The notes under the pieces: generated by a model
Seen by the model: only the letters and a program-made list of their open reading frames with translations
Database searches by the model: none
What the model was told of the DNA's origin: nothing
Translations under genes and position numbers: made by a program
Shown here: positions 43,859-52,521 of the stretch, piece by piece
Position numbering within the stretch: position 1 is the stretch's first letter
Layout: every line of letters begins with the position of its first letter
Origin: Euryhalocaulis caribicus
GTDB taxonomy: Bacteria > Pseudomonadota > Alphaproteobacteria > Caulobacterales > Maricaulaceae
DNA: 64,000 bases
Direction of reading: 5' to 3'
NCBI RefSeq assembly: GCF_000412185.1
Contig: NZ_ASJA01000013.1
Coordinates: 1 to 64,000 of the forward strand

Positions 43859-45001
43859 ATGACCAATGCGCCCCACGACAATGCGGTTTCGCCGGACGAT
43901 CTGCGGCGCATGGCCGGCGAGGCCGGGTTCGACGCCGTGCGTTTCTGCCGCGCGGACGAGGACTGGGCGGCGGAGGCGCGGCTGAACGAATTCATCACGC
44001 TGCAGCGCCATGGCGAGATGGGCTGGATGGAAACCACCGCCGCGCGGCGCGCGCGCCCCACCGCCATGTGGCCGGACGCCAGAAGCGCCATCGTTCTGGG
44101 CATGAATTACGGGCCGGACAGCGACCCGATGGAAAGCCTGAAACAGCGCCGCCGCGCCACGATCAGCGTCTATGCCCGGAACGAGGATTATCACGACCTG
44201 GTCAAGAAGCGCCTGAAACAGGTGGCGCGCCAGTTTGCCGACAAGAGCGGCGAAGAAGTGAAGGTCTTTGTCGATACGGCGCCGCTGATGGAAAAGCCGC
44301 TGGCGGCGAAATCCGGCCTCGGCTGGCAGGGCAAGCACACCAATCTGGTCAGCCGGGACTATGGCTCCTGGCTGTTTCTGGGCGTGATCCTGACCACGGC
44401 GGACCTTCCCGCCGACGAAGCGGGCGAGGATATTTGCGGCTCCTGCCGTCGCTGTCTGGATGTCTGCCCGACCGACGCGTTCCCCGCGCCTTACCAGCTG
44501 GATGCGCGGCGCTGCATATCCTATCTGACGATCGAACATGCCGGCCCGATCCCGCGCGAATTTCGCGAAGCCATGGGCAACCGGATTTATGGCTGCGATG
44601 ACTGCCTCGCCGTGTGCCCGTGGAACAAATATGCCCGCACGGCCCGGCAGAGCGCCTTCCACTCCCGCCCGGAGCTGACCGGCCCGCTGCTCAGCGAGCT
44701 GGCGGCGCTGGACGACGCCGCGTTCCGCGAGGTGTTTTCCAAGTCGCCCATCAAGCGGATCGGACGCGACCGTTTCGTGCGCAATGTGATGATCGCCGCC
44801 GGGAACTCCGGCGACCCGGACCTGATCGAGTCTGCACGGGCGCTTCTGGACGATGAAGCCCCGGTGGTGCGCGGCGCGGCGGTCTGGGCGCTGTCGCGGC
44901 TTCTGCCGGCGAACCGCTTCGCGGACCTTGCCGCGGCGCGCCTTCCCCGCGAAGGTGACGCCCAGGTTCGGGACGAATGGCGGGGCGGGGACGCGGCTTG
45001 A
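43859..45001 (+). CDS. queG: Epoxyqueuosine reductase
   Basis: A 380-residue cobalamin-dependent enzyme that reduces epoxyqueuosine to queuosine in tRNA. VFVDTAPLMEKPLAAKSGLG includes the catalytic Asp; two [4Fe-4S] sites are formed by CGSCRRCLDVCPTDAFPAP and CDDCLAVCPWNKYA; a C-terminal HEAT-like part (about residues 300-380) binds tRNA. The stop TGA overlaps the mtgA start by one base. The divergent P450 start lies 62 bases away. Confidence 0.97.
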   Translation: MTNAPHDNAVSPDDLRRMAGEAGFDAVRFCRADEDWAAEARLNEFITLQRHGEMGWMETTAARRARPTAMWPDARSAIVLGMNYGPDSDPMESLKQRRRATISVYARNEDYHDLVKKRLKQVARQFADKSGEEVKVFVDTAPLMEKPLAAKSGLGWQGKHTNLVSRDYGSWLFLGVILTTADLPADEAGEDICGSCRRCLDVCPTDAFPAPYQLDARRCISYLTIEHAGPIPREFREAMGNRIYGCDDCLAVCPWNKYARTARQSAFHSRPELTGPLLSELAALDDAAFREVFSKSPIKRIGRDRFVRNVMIAAGNSGDPDLIESARALLDDEAPVVRGAAVWALSRLLPANRFADLAAARLPREGDAQVRDEWRGGDAA

Positions 45002-45714
45002 TGCAATCGACAGGGTTTTGGGCGGGCGCCGGGCGCTGGGCCGGACGCGCGGGGGTGGCGTTGCTCAGCCTGATCGCGCTGGGCATCGGCGTGTCTTTCC
45101 TGATGGTGGCGGTCTATCGCTTCGTTCCGCCGCCCGCCACGGCGCTGATGGCGTGGCGCGGGATACAGGGCGAAACAATCCGCTATCACTACGCGCCTCT
45201 GGAAGAGATTTCCCCTTATCTGGCGCGCAGCGTCATCGGCGCGGAGGATTCCCGCTTCTGCCAGCATAACGGCTTCGATGTGGAGGCAATCCGCAAGGCG
45301 ATCCGGGAGGCGGAGCAGGGCGCGCGTCTGCGCGGCGCCTCCACCCTGTCGCAGCAGACCGCGAAAAACGCCTTCCTGTGGCCCGGCCGCGACTGGGTCC
45401 GCAAGGGGGCGGAGGCGTGGTTCACCCTGTTGATCGAGACGGCCTGGCCCAAGCGCCGGATCATGGAAGTCTATCTGAATATCGCCGAATGGGGCGATGG
45501 CAATTTCGGCGCGGAAGCGGCCGCCCGCGCATGGTTCGGCAAGACCGCGGCGGACCTTTCCCCGCGTGAGGCGGCGATGCTGGCCGCGGTTCTGCCCAAT
45601 CCGAACGAATGGCGGCTGGACCCGCCGGGACCGTATGTATCGGGCCGGGCGGGAACGCTGCAAAGCCGGGCCGGAACGGTGCGCGCGCAATCGCTGGACG
45701 CCTGCCTGTTCTAG
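45001..45714 (+). CDS. mtgA: Monofunctional biosynthetic peptidoglycan transglycosylase
   Basis: A 237-residue family GT51 glycosyltransferase with one N-terminal membrane helix (about residues 17-40). VIGAEDSRFCQHNGFD holds the catalytic Glu, GASTLSQQTAKNAFLWPGR the second motif with the donor site, and RIMEVYLNIAEWGDGNFGAEAAA the third. It polymerises lipid II into glycan strands. The start at 45001 (TGATG) couples it to queG; an ATG eight codons earlier lies inside queG. Confidence 0.96.
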   Translation: MQSTGFWAGAGRWAGRAGVALLSLIALGIGVSFLMVAVYRFVPPPATALMAWRGIQGETIRYHYAPLEEISPYLARSVIGAEDSRFCQHNGFDVEAIRKAIREAEQGARLRGASTLSQQTAKNAFLWPGRDWVRKGAEAWFTLLIETAWPKRRIMEVYLNIAEWGDGNFGAEAAARAWFGKTAADLSPREAAMLAAVLPNPNEWRLDPPGPYVSGRAGTLQSRAGTVRAQSLDACLF

Positions 45715-45831
45715 CGGCGCGCCAAGGGGTGCGGCGCCGTTGCGCGGCCTCAGGCGCTTGCCGGATTCGCGCGGGCCGTGCTAACCGCTCCCTGACCTCA
45801 GAAATTATCCTTTCGACGGAGCAACAGGACG

Positions 45832-46077
45832 ATGGCGGCGGAAGATCACTACGTGCATGGCGAAATGGACGTCTCCCAGCACAACATGACCTATCGGGGC
45901 TTCATGGCCGCCTGTAAGTGGCTGTCCCTGATCATCGGCGCGCATATCGTGTTCTTCACTGTCTGGTTCGGCGTGGGCGCGGGTTTCATCGCCGCCGCCG
46001 CTTCGACGGTGATCATGGTGGTCGCGGGTTACTTCTTCATCAGATTTTTCTTTCCCCCGCCCTCTGACTCACACTAG
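45832..46077 (+). CDS. aa3-type cytochrome c oxidase subunit IV
   Basis: An 81-residue protein with an acidic/His head (DHYVHGEMDVSQHNMTYRGF) and two membrane segments (SLIIGAHIVFFTVWFGVGA and ASTVIMVVAGYFFIRFFF). The head-plus-helix form matches the small bacterial aa3 oxidase subunit IV, which in many alphaproteobacteria lies just ahead of the pnt genes, as it does here. It is a minor subunit whose absence is tolerated in Rhodobacter. A GACGGAGC ribosome-binding site precedes the start. Confidence 0.9.
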   Translation: MAAEDHYVHGEMDVSQHNMTYRGFMAACKWLSLIIGAHIVFFTVWFGVGAGFIAAAASTVIMVVAGYFFIRFFFPPPSDSH

Positions 46078-46119
46078 GGTCTGACGCCTGACACGGGAGC
46101 AAGGGGTCCTGACAGGCGA

Positions 46120-47247
46120 ATGAAGATTGCGGTTTTCAAGGAAACACGGAACGCGGAGACTCGCGTCGCCGTCACCCCGGACACCATAAAAAAGCTGGCC
46201 GGCGCAGGCCATGAAATACGGGTCGAAGCCGGGGCGGGCCTCGCCGCGGACTTCCCGGACGAGGCGTTCCGCGAAGCCGGCGCCTCCATCGCCGAAACCG
46301 CGCAACAGGCCGCCGCGGGCGTGGACGCCGTCTTCTGCGTGCGCCTGCCTGAAGGCGGGTCGCTTGCCGCCATTCCCGACAATGCCGCCCTGATCGGCCT
46401 CGTCGCCCCGCACGACAATGGCGAGGAAATTCGGCAACTCGCCGCGCGCGGGGTGGAAGTCTTCGCCTGTGAATTCACGCCCCGCATCACGCGCGCGCAG
46501 TCCATGGACGCGCTGTCCTCACAGGCCAATCTCGCCGGCTACCGCGCGGTGCTCGAGGCCGCGCACGCCTATGGCCGCGCCTTTCCCATGATGATGACCG
46601 CGGCGGGCACCATTGCCCCGGCCCGGGTCTTCGTGATGGGGGCGGGCGTCGCCGGGCTTCAGGCCATCGCCACGGCCAAGCGCCTGGGCGCGCAGGTCAG
46701 CGCCACCGACGTGCGCCCGGCGGCGAAGGAACAGGTCGCCTCGCTGGGCGGCAAGTTCGTCGCGGTTGAGGACGAGGAATTCAAGGAAGCCGAGACAGCC
46801 GGCGGCTACGCCAAGGAAATGAGCGACGAATACAAGGCCAAGCAGGCCAAGCTCGTCGCCGAGCACATCACCAAACAGGACGTGGTGATCACCACGGCGC
46901 TGATCCCCGGCCGCCCCGCGCCGCGCCTGATCGATGCGGAGATGGTCGCCAGCATGAAGCCCGGATCGGTCCTTGTGGATCTGGCGGTTGAGCGCGGCGG
47001 CAATATCGAGGGGGCGGAACTGGACCGCATCGCGCAGAAGGACGGCAAGTCGATCATCGGCTACGCCAATCTGCCCGGCCGCCTGCCCGCCGACGCCTCC
47101 TCGCTCTACGCCAAGAACCTCCTCGCCTTCCTGCCGCTGGTTACCGCCGAAGACGGGGCCTACGCCCCGGACTGGGATGATGAAATCGTCGCCGGCATGG
47201 TCCTGACCAAAGGCGGCGAGGCCGTGCATGACGCCGTAAAAGGATAG
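46120..47247 (+). CDS. pntAA: NAD(P) transhydrogenase subunit alpha part 1
   Basis: A 375-residue soluble domain I protein that binds NAD(H). KIAVFKETRNAETRVAVTP opens the family; VFVMGAGVAGLQAIATAKRLG is the NAD-binding loop; QDVVITTALIPGRPAPRLI and SIIGYANLPGRLPADAS are typical. Together with PntAB and PntB it couples hydride transfer from NADH to NADP+ to proton entry. The gene is followed by pntAB after eight bases. Confidence 0.97.
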   Translation: MKIAVFKETRNAETRVAVTPDTIKKLAGAGHEIRVEAGAGLAADFPDEAFREAGASIAETAQQAAAGVDAVFCVRLPEGGSLAAIPDNAALIGLVAPHDNGEEIRQLAARGVEVFACEFTPRITRAQSMDALSSQANLAGYRAVLEAAHAYGRAFPMMMTAAGTIAPARVFVMGAGVAGLQAIATAKRLGAQVSATDVRPAAKEQVASLGGKFVAVEDEEFKEAETAGGYAKEMSDEYKAKQAKLVAEHITKQDVVITTALIPGRPAPRLIDAEMVASMKPGSVLVDLAVERGGNIEGAELDRIAQKDGKSIIGYANLPGRLPADASSLYAKNLLAFLPLVTAEDGAYAPDWDDEIVAGMVLTKGGEAVHDAVKG

Positions 47248-47255
47248 GGTTTCCC

Positions 47256-47564
47256 ATGGAACACGCCGCGATTGATCCGTTTATTTTCCGGCTGGCGATT
47301 TTCGTGCTGGCCGTGTTCGTCGGCTATTACGTGGTCTGGTCCGTCACCCCGGCGCTGCACACGCCGCTGATGGCCGTCACCAACGCCATTTCCAGCGTCA
47401 TCATCGTCGGCGCCCTTCTGGCCGCCGCGGCTGGCGGGGCGAGCGGTGAGGCCGGCGTCTCCACCTGGCTGGGCGCGGTCGCCGTGCTGCTGGCCAGCGT
47501 GAACATCTTTGGCGGCTTCCTTGTCACCCAGCGCATGCTGGCGATGTACAAGAAGAAGTCGTGA
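47256..47564 (+). CDS. pntAB: NAD(P) transhydrogenase subunit alpha part 2
   Basis: A 102-residue protein with three membrane helices forming the first part of the proton channel domain II. PFIFRLAIFVLAVFVGYYVVW, VTPALHTPLMAVTNAISSV and the end FGGFLVTQRMLAMYKKK are family blocks. It is normally followed directly by pntB. Here pntB starts 1,886 bases later, with two sulfotransferase genes between. Confidence 0.96.
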   Translation: MEHAAIDPFIFRLAIFVLAVFVGYYVVWSVTPALHTPLMAVTNAISSVIIVGALLAAAAGGASGEAGVSTWLGAVAVLLASVNIFGGFLVTQRMLAMYKKKS

Positions 47565-47583
47565 CGCCGGCGCGACACCCTTC

Positions 47584-48513
47584 GTGACCCAGGCTGCATC
47601 CACGCTCGAAACAGACGCGCCGCAGGCGGAAACGCAGATCGCGCTGCCGCCCTCGCCGCGCGGTCCGGAAGGCTTCCGCGCCGTGGCGCGGCGCACGGGC
47701 GTGACGATTTCCGGCGACTGCGCGGTCGTCGCCTCCTATCCCCGCAGCGGCAACAAGATGACCCGCACCTTCCTGCATTTCTATGCGGGCAATCCCGACC
47801 CGGCGGCGCTGGAGCGCCTGCGCGCGGAGGAGGGGCGGTTTCTGGATTATCTGGGCCGGTTCAAGTCCGCGCTGGTCACGCCCAAGGGCCGCGTGCTCTG
47901 CCATCGCATCGCGCCGGAGGATTTGAAGGACATCGAGCTGATGGGCCGGCCCGGCGTACTGGCCAAGACGCATGCCCCGGACTGGCCGGAACGCTGCGTG
48001 CTGAAGCCCTTCGTCCATATCTATCTGGTCCGGCACCCGCTGGACGTTCTGGCTTCCTCGCTCAACTTTCTGTTCAGCCGTAAGCTGGCGGAGGGTTTCA
48101 CCCACAGCGCGCCCAAACCGCTGGATGCGTTGATTGAGAGTGGAGAGATCGCCGCCTATATCGACGACTTCATCGCGAAACAGGGCGTCGCGCATTTCAC
48201 GTCCAGCTTCGGCTCATGGCTGGATCACGCGATGACTTGGCCGGATCGTGAAAGTGGCGCGCCGGTGGCCTGCCTGAAATATGAGGATGTCGTCGCCGAC
48301 CCGGCGGGCCAGTACGCGCGGGCGTTCGCGGCGGCGGGCGCGCCTTTTGACGCTGCGCGCGCGGGCCGGGCGCTGGCGCTGGCCGACCAGTCGCGCGGGA
48401 TCGAGCTGAAGCGCGGCGGCGGCTATCTGGGCGATGTCCTGACACCGGCGCAGAAAGCGGCTGCGAAAGACGTCTTCGGGCCTGCGCTGGACCGGTTCGG
48501 CTATGAGATCTGA
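47584..48513 (+). CDS. Sulfotransferase-fold protein, copy 1, inside the pnt operon
   Basis: A 309-residue protein of the sulfotransferase fold. The 5'-phosphosulfate loop is VVASYPRSGNKMTRTFL (about residues 49-65) and the 3'-phosphate block VRHPLDVLASSLNFL (about 150-164). Related bacterial enzymes have NTW where this has NKM, so a usual PAPS-contacting Thr is replaced. The closing part LTPAQKAAAKDVFGPALDR fits the C-terminal helix. A GTG start at 47584 is used; an ATG at 47509 would lie within pntAB. It shares its structure and several long blocks with the next gene. The acceptor is unknown. Confidence 0.8.
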   Translation: MTQAASTLETDAPQAETQIALPPSPRGPEGFRAVARRTGVTISGDCAVVASYPRSGNKMTRTFLHFYAGNPDPAALERLRAEEGRFLDYLGRFKSALVTPKGRVLCHRIAPEDLKDIELMGRPGVLAKTHAPDWPERCVLKPFVHIYLVRHPLDVLASSLNFLFSRKLAEGFTHSAPKPLDALIESGEIAAYIDDFIAKQGVAHFTSSFGSWLDHAMTWPDRESGAPVACLKYEDVVADPAGQYARAFAAAGAPFDAARAGRALALADQSRGIELKRGGGYLGDVLTPAQKAAAKDVFGPALDRFGYEI

Positions 48514-48517
48514 GACG

Positions 48518-49414
48518 ATGACCGCGCCCCGCCCGACCAAGGCCGCAAGCGACCGCGAGACGGCCGTGCTGTTTCCGGCCGCCAGCGCCGGCCCGGCGGG
48601 CTTCGAGGCCGCGCGTCGCGCGGCGGGCGCGGATATCTGCGGACGGGCCATCGCCGTCGCCTCCTATCCGCGCAGCGGCAACAAGATGACGCGCACTTTC
48701 CTGCGCGCCTACGCCCTGCACGTGCAGCCCGAATTCGACGTTGAAAATCACGACGACCCGGCGCGGCAGGCCTTCCTGAACGCCTATTTCGAGGCGGCGG
48801 TGAACCCGCGCGGAGAAGTGGTCTCCAGCGTGACCTCGGCGCGGGAACTGACCGATGTTTCCCTGTTCGGCCGCCGCCTTGTGATCGCCAAGACCCACGC
48901 CGCGCGCTGGCCGGGCAAGTGCGTGCTGGACCCGGTTTTCCGCCTCTATGTCGTCCGCCACCCGCTGGACGTGCTGGCCTCGTCCCTGAATTTCCTGATG
49001 CGGCGCAAGCGCGGCGGCGGCGCGCTGGACGCCCTGATCGCCAGCGGCGAGATCGCCGGCCATATCGACGACTTCATCGCGCGCCGGGGCGTGGCGCATT
49101 ATCAGCGCCCGTTCGGCTCCTGGCTGGATCATGTCACGGGCTGGACCGATGCGGACGGCGAGGCGGCCTTCTGGCTGCGTTACGAGGACATCGTACGCGA
49201 CCCCGTCGCCGAATATGGCCGCGTCTTCGCCGCCATGGACGCGCCGTTCGACCGGGCGGCGGCGCAAGCCGCGCTCGGCCCGGCGAATGCTGTTACCGAA
49301 ATCGAGCTGGGGCGCGGCCGGGATTATCTCGGCGCTGTCCTTACCGAAGATCAGAAACAACGCGCGCGGGACGCCTTCGCCCCGGCGCTGGAGCGGTTCG
49401 GCTATGAGATCTGA
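48518..49414 (+). CDS. Sulfotransferase-fold protein, copy 2, inside the pnt operon
   Basis: A 298-residue tandem paralogue of copy 1. Same PAPS loop, VASYPRSGNKMTRTFLRAY, and VVRHPLDVLASSLNFLMRRK. The mid region (ALDALIASGEIAGHIDDFIARRGVAH in parts) and tail LERFGYEI match copy 1 closely. The last 18 bases of both genes are the same apart from the third codon positions. The ATG at 48518 is used; an ATG at 48503 would overlap copy 1 by 11 bases. pntB follows after 36 bases. Possible role: sulfation of a lipid, glycan or small acceptor, unproved. Confidence 0.8.
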   Translation: MTAPRPTKAASDRETAVLFPAASAGPAGFEAARRAAGADICGRAIAVASYPRSGNKMTRTFLRAYALHVQPEFDVENHDDPARQAFLNAYFEAAVNPRGEVVSSVTSARELTDVSLFGRRLVIAKTHAARWPGKCVLDPVFRLYVVRHPLDVLASSLNFLMRRKRGGGALDALIASGEIAGHIDDFIARRGVAHYQRPFGSWLDHVTGWTDADGEAAFWLRYEDIVRDPVAEYGRVFAAMDAPFDRAAAQAALGPANAVTEIELGRGRDYLGAVLTEDQKQRARDAFAPALERFGYEI

Positions 49415-49450
49415 AACCGCGCATTTCCCGCCGCAGGAAAAGGGCCTGTC

Positions 49451-50860
49451 ATGAACGCCAATCTCGTCGCGCTGCTCTATCTCGTCTCGGGCGTCCTGTT
49501 CATTCTCGCCCTGCGGGGCCTGTCGAACCCGGAAACCGCCCGGCGCGGCAACCAGTACGGCATGATTGGCATGGCCATCGCCATCGGCGTGACGCTGACG
49601 CTGCTGAGCTTCAATCCCATGATCATCGGCCTGATCGCGGGCGGCGCGCTGATCGGCGGGGGCGCGGGCGTGGTTATCGCCCGGCGCATTCCAATGACGG
49701 CGATGCCCCAGCTGGTCGCCGCCTTCCACAGCCTGGTGGGCCTGGCCGCCGTGCTGGTCGCCGCCGCGGCCTTCCTCTCGCCCGAGGCGTTCGGAATCGC
49801 CGACGCGGCGGGGCAGATCAAGGCGATCAGCCGGGTGGAAATGGCGCTGGGCGCGGCCATCGGCGCGATCACCTTCTCCGGCTCGGTCATCGCGTTCGCC
49901 AAGCTGAACGGCAACATGTCCGGCGCGCCGATCCTGCTGCCCTTCCGCCATGTCATCAATATCGCCATTGCGCTGGCCATGACGGGCCTAACGGTGGCCT
50001 TCGTGCTCAGCGACGGCGCGGCCTCGGGCGGCGGTCACCTGCTCTGGTACATCACCGCGCTGGCCTTCCTGATCGGCTTCCTGCTGATCATTCCGATCGG
50101 CGGGGCGGACATGCCGGTCGTGGTCTCCATGCTGAACTCCTATTCAGGCTGGGCGGCGGCCGCGCTTGGCTTCACGCTGGAAAACACCGCTCTCCTGATC
50201 ACCGGGGCGCTGGTCGGCTCTTCCGGCGCGATCCTCTCCTACATCATGTGCAAGGGCATGAACCGCTCCTTCATCTCGGTGATTCTGGGCGGGTTCGGCG
50301 GCGATACGGCCGCGGCCAGCGGCGAGACCGAGACGCGCCCCGTCAAACAGGGCAGCGCGGACGACGCCGCCTTCATCATGAAGAACGCCGGCCGGGTCAT
50401 CATCGTGCCGGGCTACGGCATGGCCGTGGCGCAGGCCCAGCACGCGCTGAAGGAACTGGCCGACGTGCTGAAAGAGGAAGGCGTGGACGTCGCCTACGCC
50501 ATCCACCCGGTGGCGGGGCGCATGCCCGGCCACATGAATGTGCTGCTGGCCGAAGCGAACGTCCCCTATGACGAGGTGTTCGAGCTGGAGGACATCAATT
50601 CCGAATTCTCCAACGCCGACGTCGCCTTCGTGATCGGCGCCAATGACGTCACCAACCCGGCGGCGGAGGACGATCCATCCTCTCCCATCTACGGCATGCC
50701 GGTGCTGAAGGTCTGGAACGCCAAGACCGTGTTCTTCATCAAGCGCTCGCTCGGTTCGGGCTATGCCGGGGTGGAGAACCCGCTCTTCTTCCGCGACAAC
50801 ACCATGATGCTGCTCGGCGACGCCAAGAAGATGGCCGAGGAGATCGTGAAGGCGCTCTAG
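49451..50860 (+). CDS. pntB: NAD(P) transhydrogenase subunit beta
   Basis: A 469-residue protein: about nine membrane helices (residues 1-270; domain II) and a soluble NADP(H)-binding domain III from about 290. Domain III markers are GYGMAVAQAQHALKELADVL, YAIHPVAGRMPGHMNVLL and VIGANDVTNPAAEDD. The membrane part includes VAAFHSLVGLAAVLVA with the proton-channel His. It completes the three-part enzyme although separated from pntAB by the two sulfotransferase genes. The GAAAAGG ahead of the start may serve as ribosome-binding site. Confidence 0.97.
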   Translation: MNANLVALLYLVSGVLFILALRGLSNPETARRGNQYGMIGMAIAIGVTLTLLSFNPMIIGLIAGGALIGGGAGVVIARRIPMTAMPQLVAAFHSLVGLAAVLVAAAAFLSPEAFGIADAAGQIKAISRVEMALGAAIGAITFSGSVIAFAKLNGNMSGAPILLPFRHVINIAIALAMTGLTVAFVLSDGAASGGGHLLWYITALAFLIGFLLIIPIGGADMPVVVSMLNSYSGWAAAALGFTLENTALLITGALVGSSGAILSYIMCKGMNRSFISVILGGFGGDTAAASGETETRPVKQGSADDAAFIMKNAGRVIIVPGYGMAVAQAQHALKELADVLKEEGVDVAYAIHPVAGRMPGHMNVLLAEANVPYDEVFELEDINSEFSNADVAFVIGANDVTNPAAEDDPSSPIYGMPVLKVWNAKTVFFIKRSLGSGYAGVENPLFFRDNTMMLLGDAKKMAEEIVKAL

Positions 50861-50870
50861 GACGCGCGAC

Positions 50871-51491
50871 ATGTCCTTCTACGAAAACCGCATCCTTCCG
50901 CACCTGATCGGCCTGTCCTGTTCGCAGAAGCCAATCATGATGGAGCGGGCGAAGATCCTGCCCCATGCGGAAGGTCGCGTGCTGGAGGTCGGGCTGGGCG
51001 CGGGGCCGAACCTGCCGCTCTATAATCCGGCGAAGGTGACGCAGCTGATCGGGCTGGAGCCGAGCGCCGGGATGCGCCGCAAGGCCGCGCCGGCGATTGC
51101 GGCCTCCCCCGTGCCGGTGGAGTTGATCGGCCTGCCGGGCGAGGAGATCCCGCTGGACGATGACAGCGTCGACACCGTGGTCCTGACCTACACGCTCTGC
51201 ACCATCCCGGGTTTCAACGCCGCCCTGGCCCAGATGCGCCGCGTCCTGAAGCCCGGCGGAAGACTGCTGTTTTCCGAACATGGCGCGGCCCCGGACCCGG
51301 GCGTCGCAAAGTGGCAGCGGCGGATTGAGCCGGTGTGGAAGCGGATCGCCGGCGGCTGCCATCTGACGCGGCCAATCCCGAAGCTGATTGAGGAATCAGG
51401 CTTCGCTATCGGCGACATGGAGGCGTGGTATTTGCCGGGCGCGCCGAAGATCGCGGGTTTCAACTATCGCGGCTTCGCGTCGATCCGCTGA
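50871..51491 (+). CDS. Class I SAM-dependent methyltransferase (METTL7/UbiE-like)
   Basis: A 206-residue methyltransferase. SAM-binding motif I RVLEVGLGAGPNLPLYN, motif II IGLEPSAGMRRKA, motif post-I VVLTYTLCTIPG and motif III VLKPGGRLLFSEHGAAPDPG. The N-terminal block (YENRILPHLIGLSCS) and C-terminal RPIPKLIEESGF resemble the small group related to METTL7. The substrate is unknown. Spaced ten bases after pntB and read the same way, so it may belong to the same transcript. Confidence 0.87.
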   Translation: MSFYENRILPHLIGLSCSQKPIMMERAKILPHAEGRVLEVGLGAGPNLPLYNPAKVTQLIGLEPSAGMRRKAAPAIAASPVPVELIGLPGEEIPLDDDSVDTVVLTYTLCTIPGFNAALAQMRRVLKPGGRLLFSEHGAAPDPGVAKWQRRIEPVWKRIAGGCHLTRPIPKLIEESGFAIGDMEAWYLPGAPKIAGFNYRGFASIR

Positions 51492-51495
51492 GCGG

Positions 51496-52476
51496 TCAGA
51501 TCCATTTCGCCCATTTGAAAAAGGCCAGCTCGATCACGCAGATCAGCGTCAGCAGGCCGGAAACGATCCAGAACCCGTTCGGGTGATCGGACAGCGGCAC
51601 GCCGGCGACATTCATCCCCAGCATCCCGGCGATCAGCGTCACGGGCAGGAAGATTCCGGCGGCCAGCGACAGCACCATCGTGTGCCGGTTCATCCGGTCG
51701 GCCTGCTGGCTGACCAGCAGGTCATGCAGCACCATCGCCCGTTCCCTCAGGGAATCTAGGTCCTCGGTCAGGCGCGCCATCGCCTCGGCCGCCTCATGGA
51801 AGATCCGGTGATCCTCCTCCCGTATCCATCCGGCCTCGGTGGCGGCCAGCGCCCGCAGCGCCTCGCGCTGCGGGGCGATATAGCGGCGGATCTGCGCCGC
51901 TTCGGAACGCGGCTCGGTCACCGCGATCCGCTCGATGCTCTTGCCGTCGTCAAAGACGTCGTCTTCCAGCTCGTCAAAGATATCCACCATCTCCGCGATC
52001 ACCGGTTCGATCCGCAAGGAAAGCCGCAGCGCCAGACGGGCGATCAAATCGCCGGGCGTGACCGGCGCATCGCCCTTTTCAATGTCGTCGCGCAGGTCGC
52101 GGACAGCCATCAGCTTGAACCGGCGGGAGGTGATAACCCGCGTCGGCGTCACCCACATGCGGACAGAGACCATGTCTTCCGGCTCAGCGCCCGGATTGTG
52201 GTTCACGCCCCGCAGATTGACCAGCGCGCCCTGCTCGGCCGGTTCAAAGCGCGGCCGGGTTTCCTCCGCCGTCAGGGCGGTCACGGCGAAATCGGGCGCG
52301 CCGGACTTTTTCGCCAGCCAGTCGCAGGCGCGCGGATCGTTCGCGTCCAGATGTATCCAGTCAAAGCCGGGGGCGTTTGCGGGATGATCGTCCAGCGCCA
52401 GCTTTACCGCTCCGCCCGCGCCGTCCATGCGCCAGGCGCAGATCAGCGCGTCGCCAAGGGAATCGTTCATGGTCAT
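51496..52476 (-). CDS. zntB: CorA-family zinc transporter ZntB-like
   Basis: A 326-residue CorA-superfamily protein. The cytosolic domain (about residues 1-260) includes WIHLDANDPRACDWL and long helices EAAQIRRYIAPQREALRAL and LTEDLDSLRERAMVLHDLL. Two membrane helices at the end enclose the pore signature GMLGMNVAGVP (GMN), and the C-terminus FFKWAKWI is basic as expected. ZntB members conduct Zn2+, probably with protons. The start at 52476 (MTMNDSLG) is chosen; the next ATG is two codons on. It converges on the methyltransferase gene. Confidence 0.9.
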   Translation of the reverse strand: MTMNDSLGDALICAWRMDGAGGAVKLALDDHPANAPGFDWIHLDANDPRACDWLAKKSGAPDFAVTALTAEETRPRFEPAEQGALVNLRGVNHNPGAEPEDMVSVRMWVTPTRVITSRRFKLMAVRDLRDDIEKGDAPVTPGDLIARLALRLSLRIEPVIAEMVDIFDELEDDVFDDGKSIERIAVTEPRSEAAQIRRYIAPQREALRALAATEAGWIREEDHRIFHEAAEAMARLTEDLDSLRERAMVLHDLLVSQQADRMNRHTMVLSLAAGIFLPVTLIAGMLGMNVAGVPLSDHPNGFWIVSGLLTLICVIELAFFKWAKWI

Positions 52477-52521
52477 GGGGTGCGAGAATAAGGCGCGGCG
52501 GCCGCGCGGCAAACCGGCCGG

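Noticed and set aside
47509-47583. ATG start of the first sulfotransferase inside pntAB
   Set aside because: The extra residues are the shifted reading of pntAB; the GTG at 47584 lies after the pntAB stop.
48197-49951. Long open frame antisense to the second sulfotransferase and pntB
   Set aside because: It covers two recognised genes in the opposite direction and its protein is of shadow-type composition with no motif.
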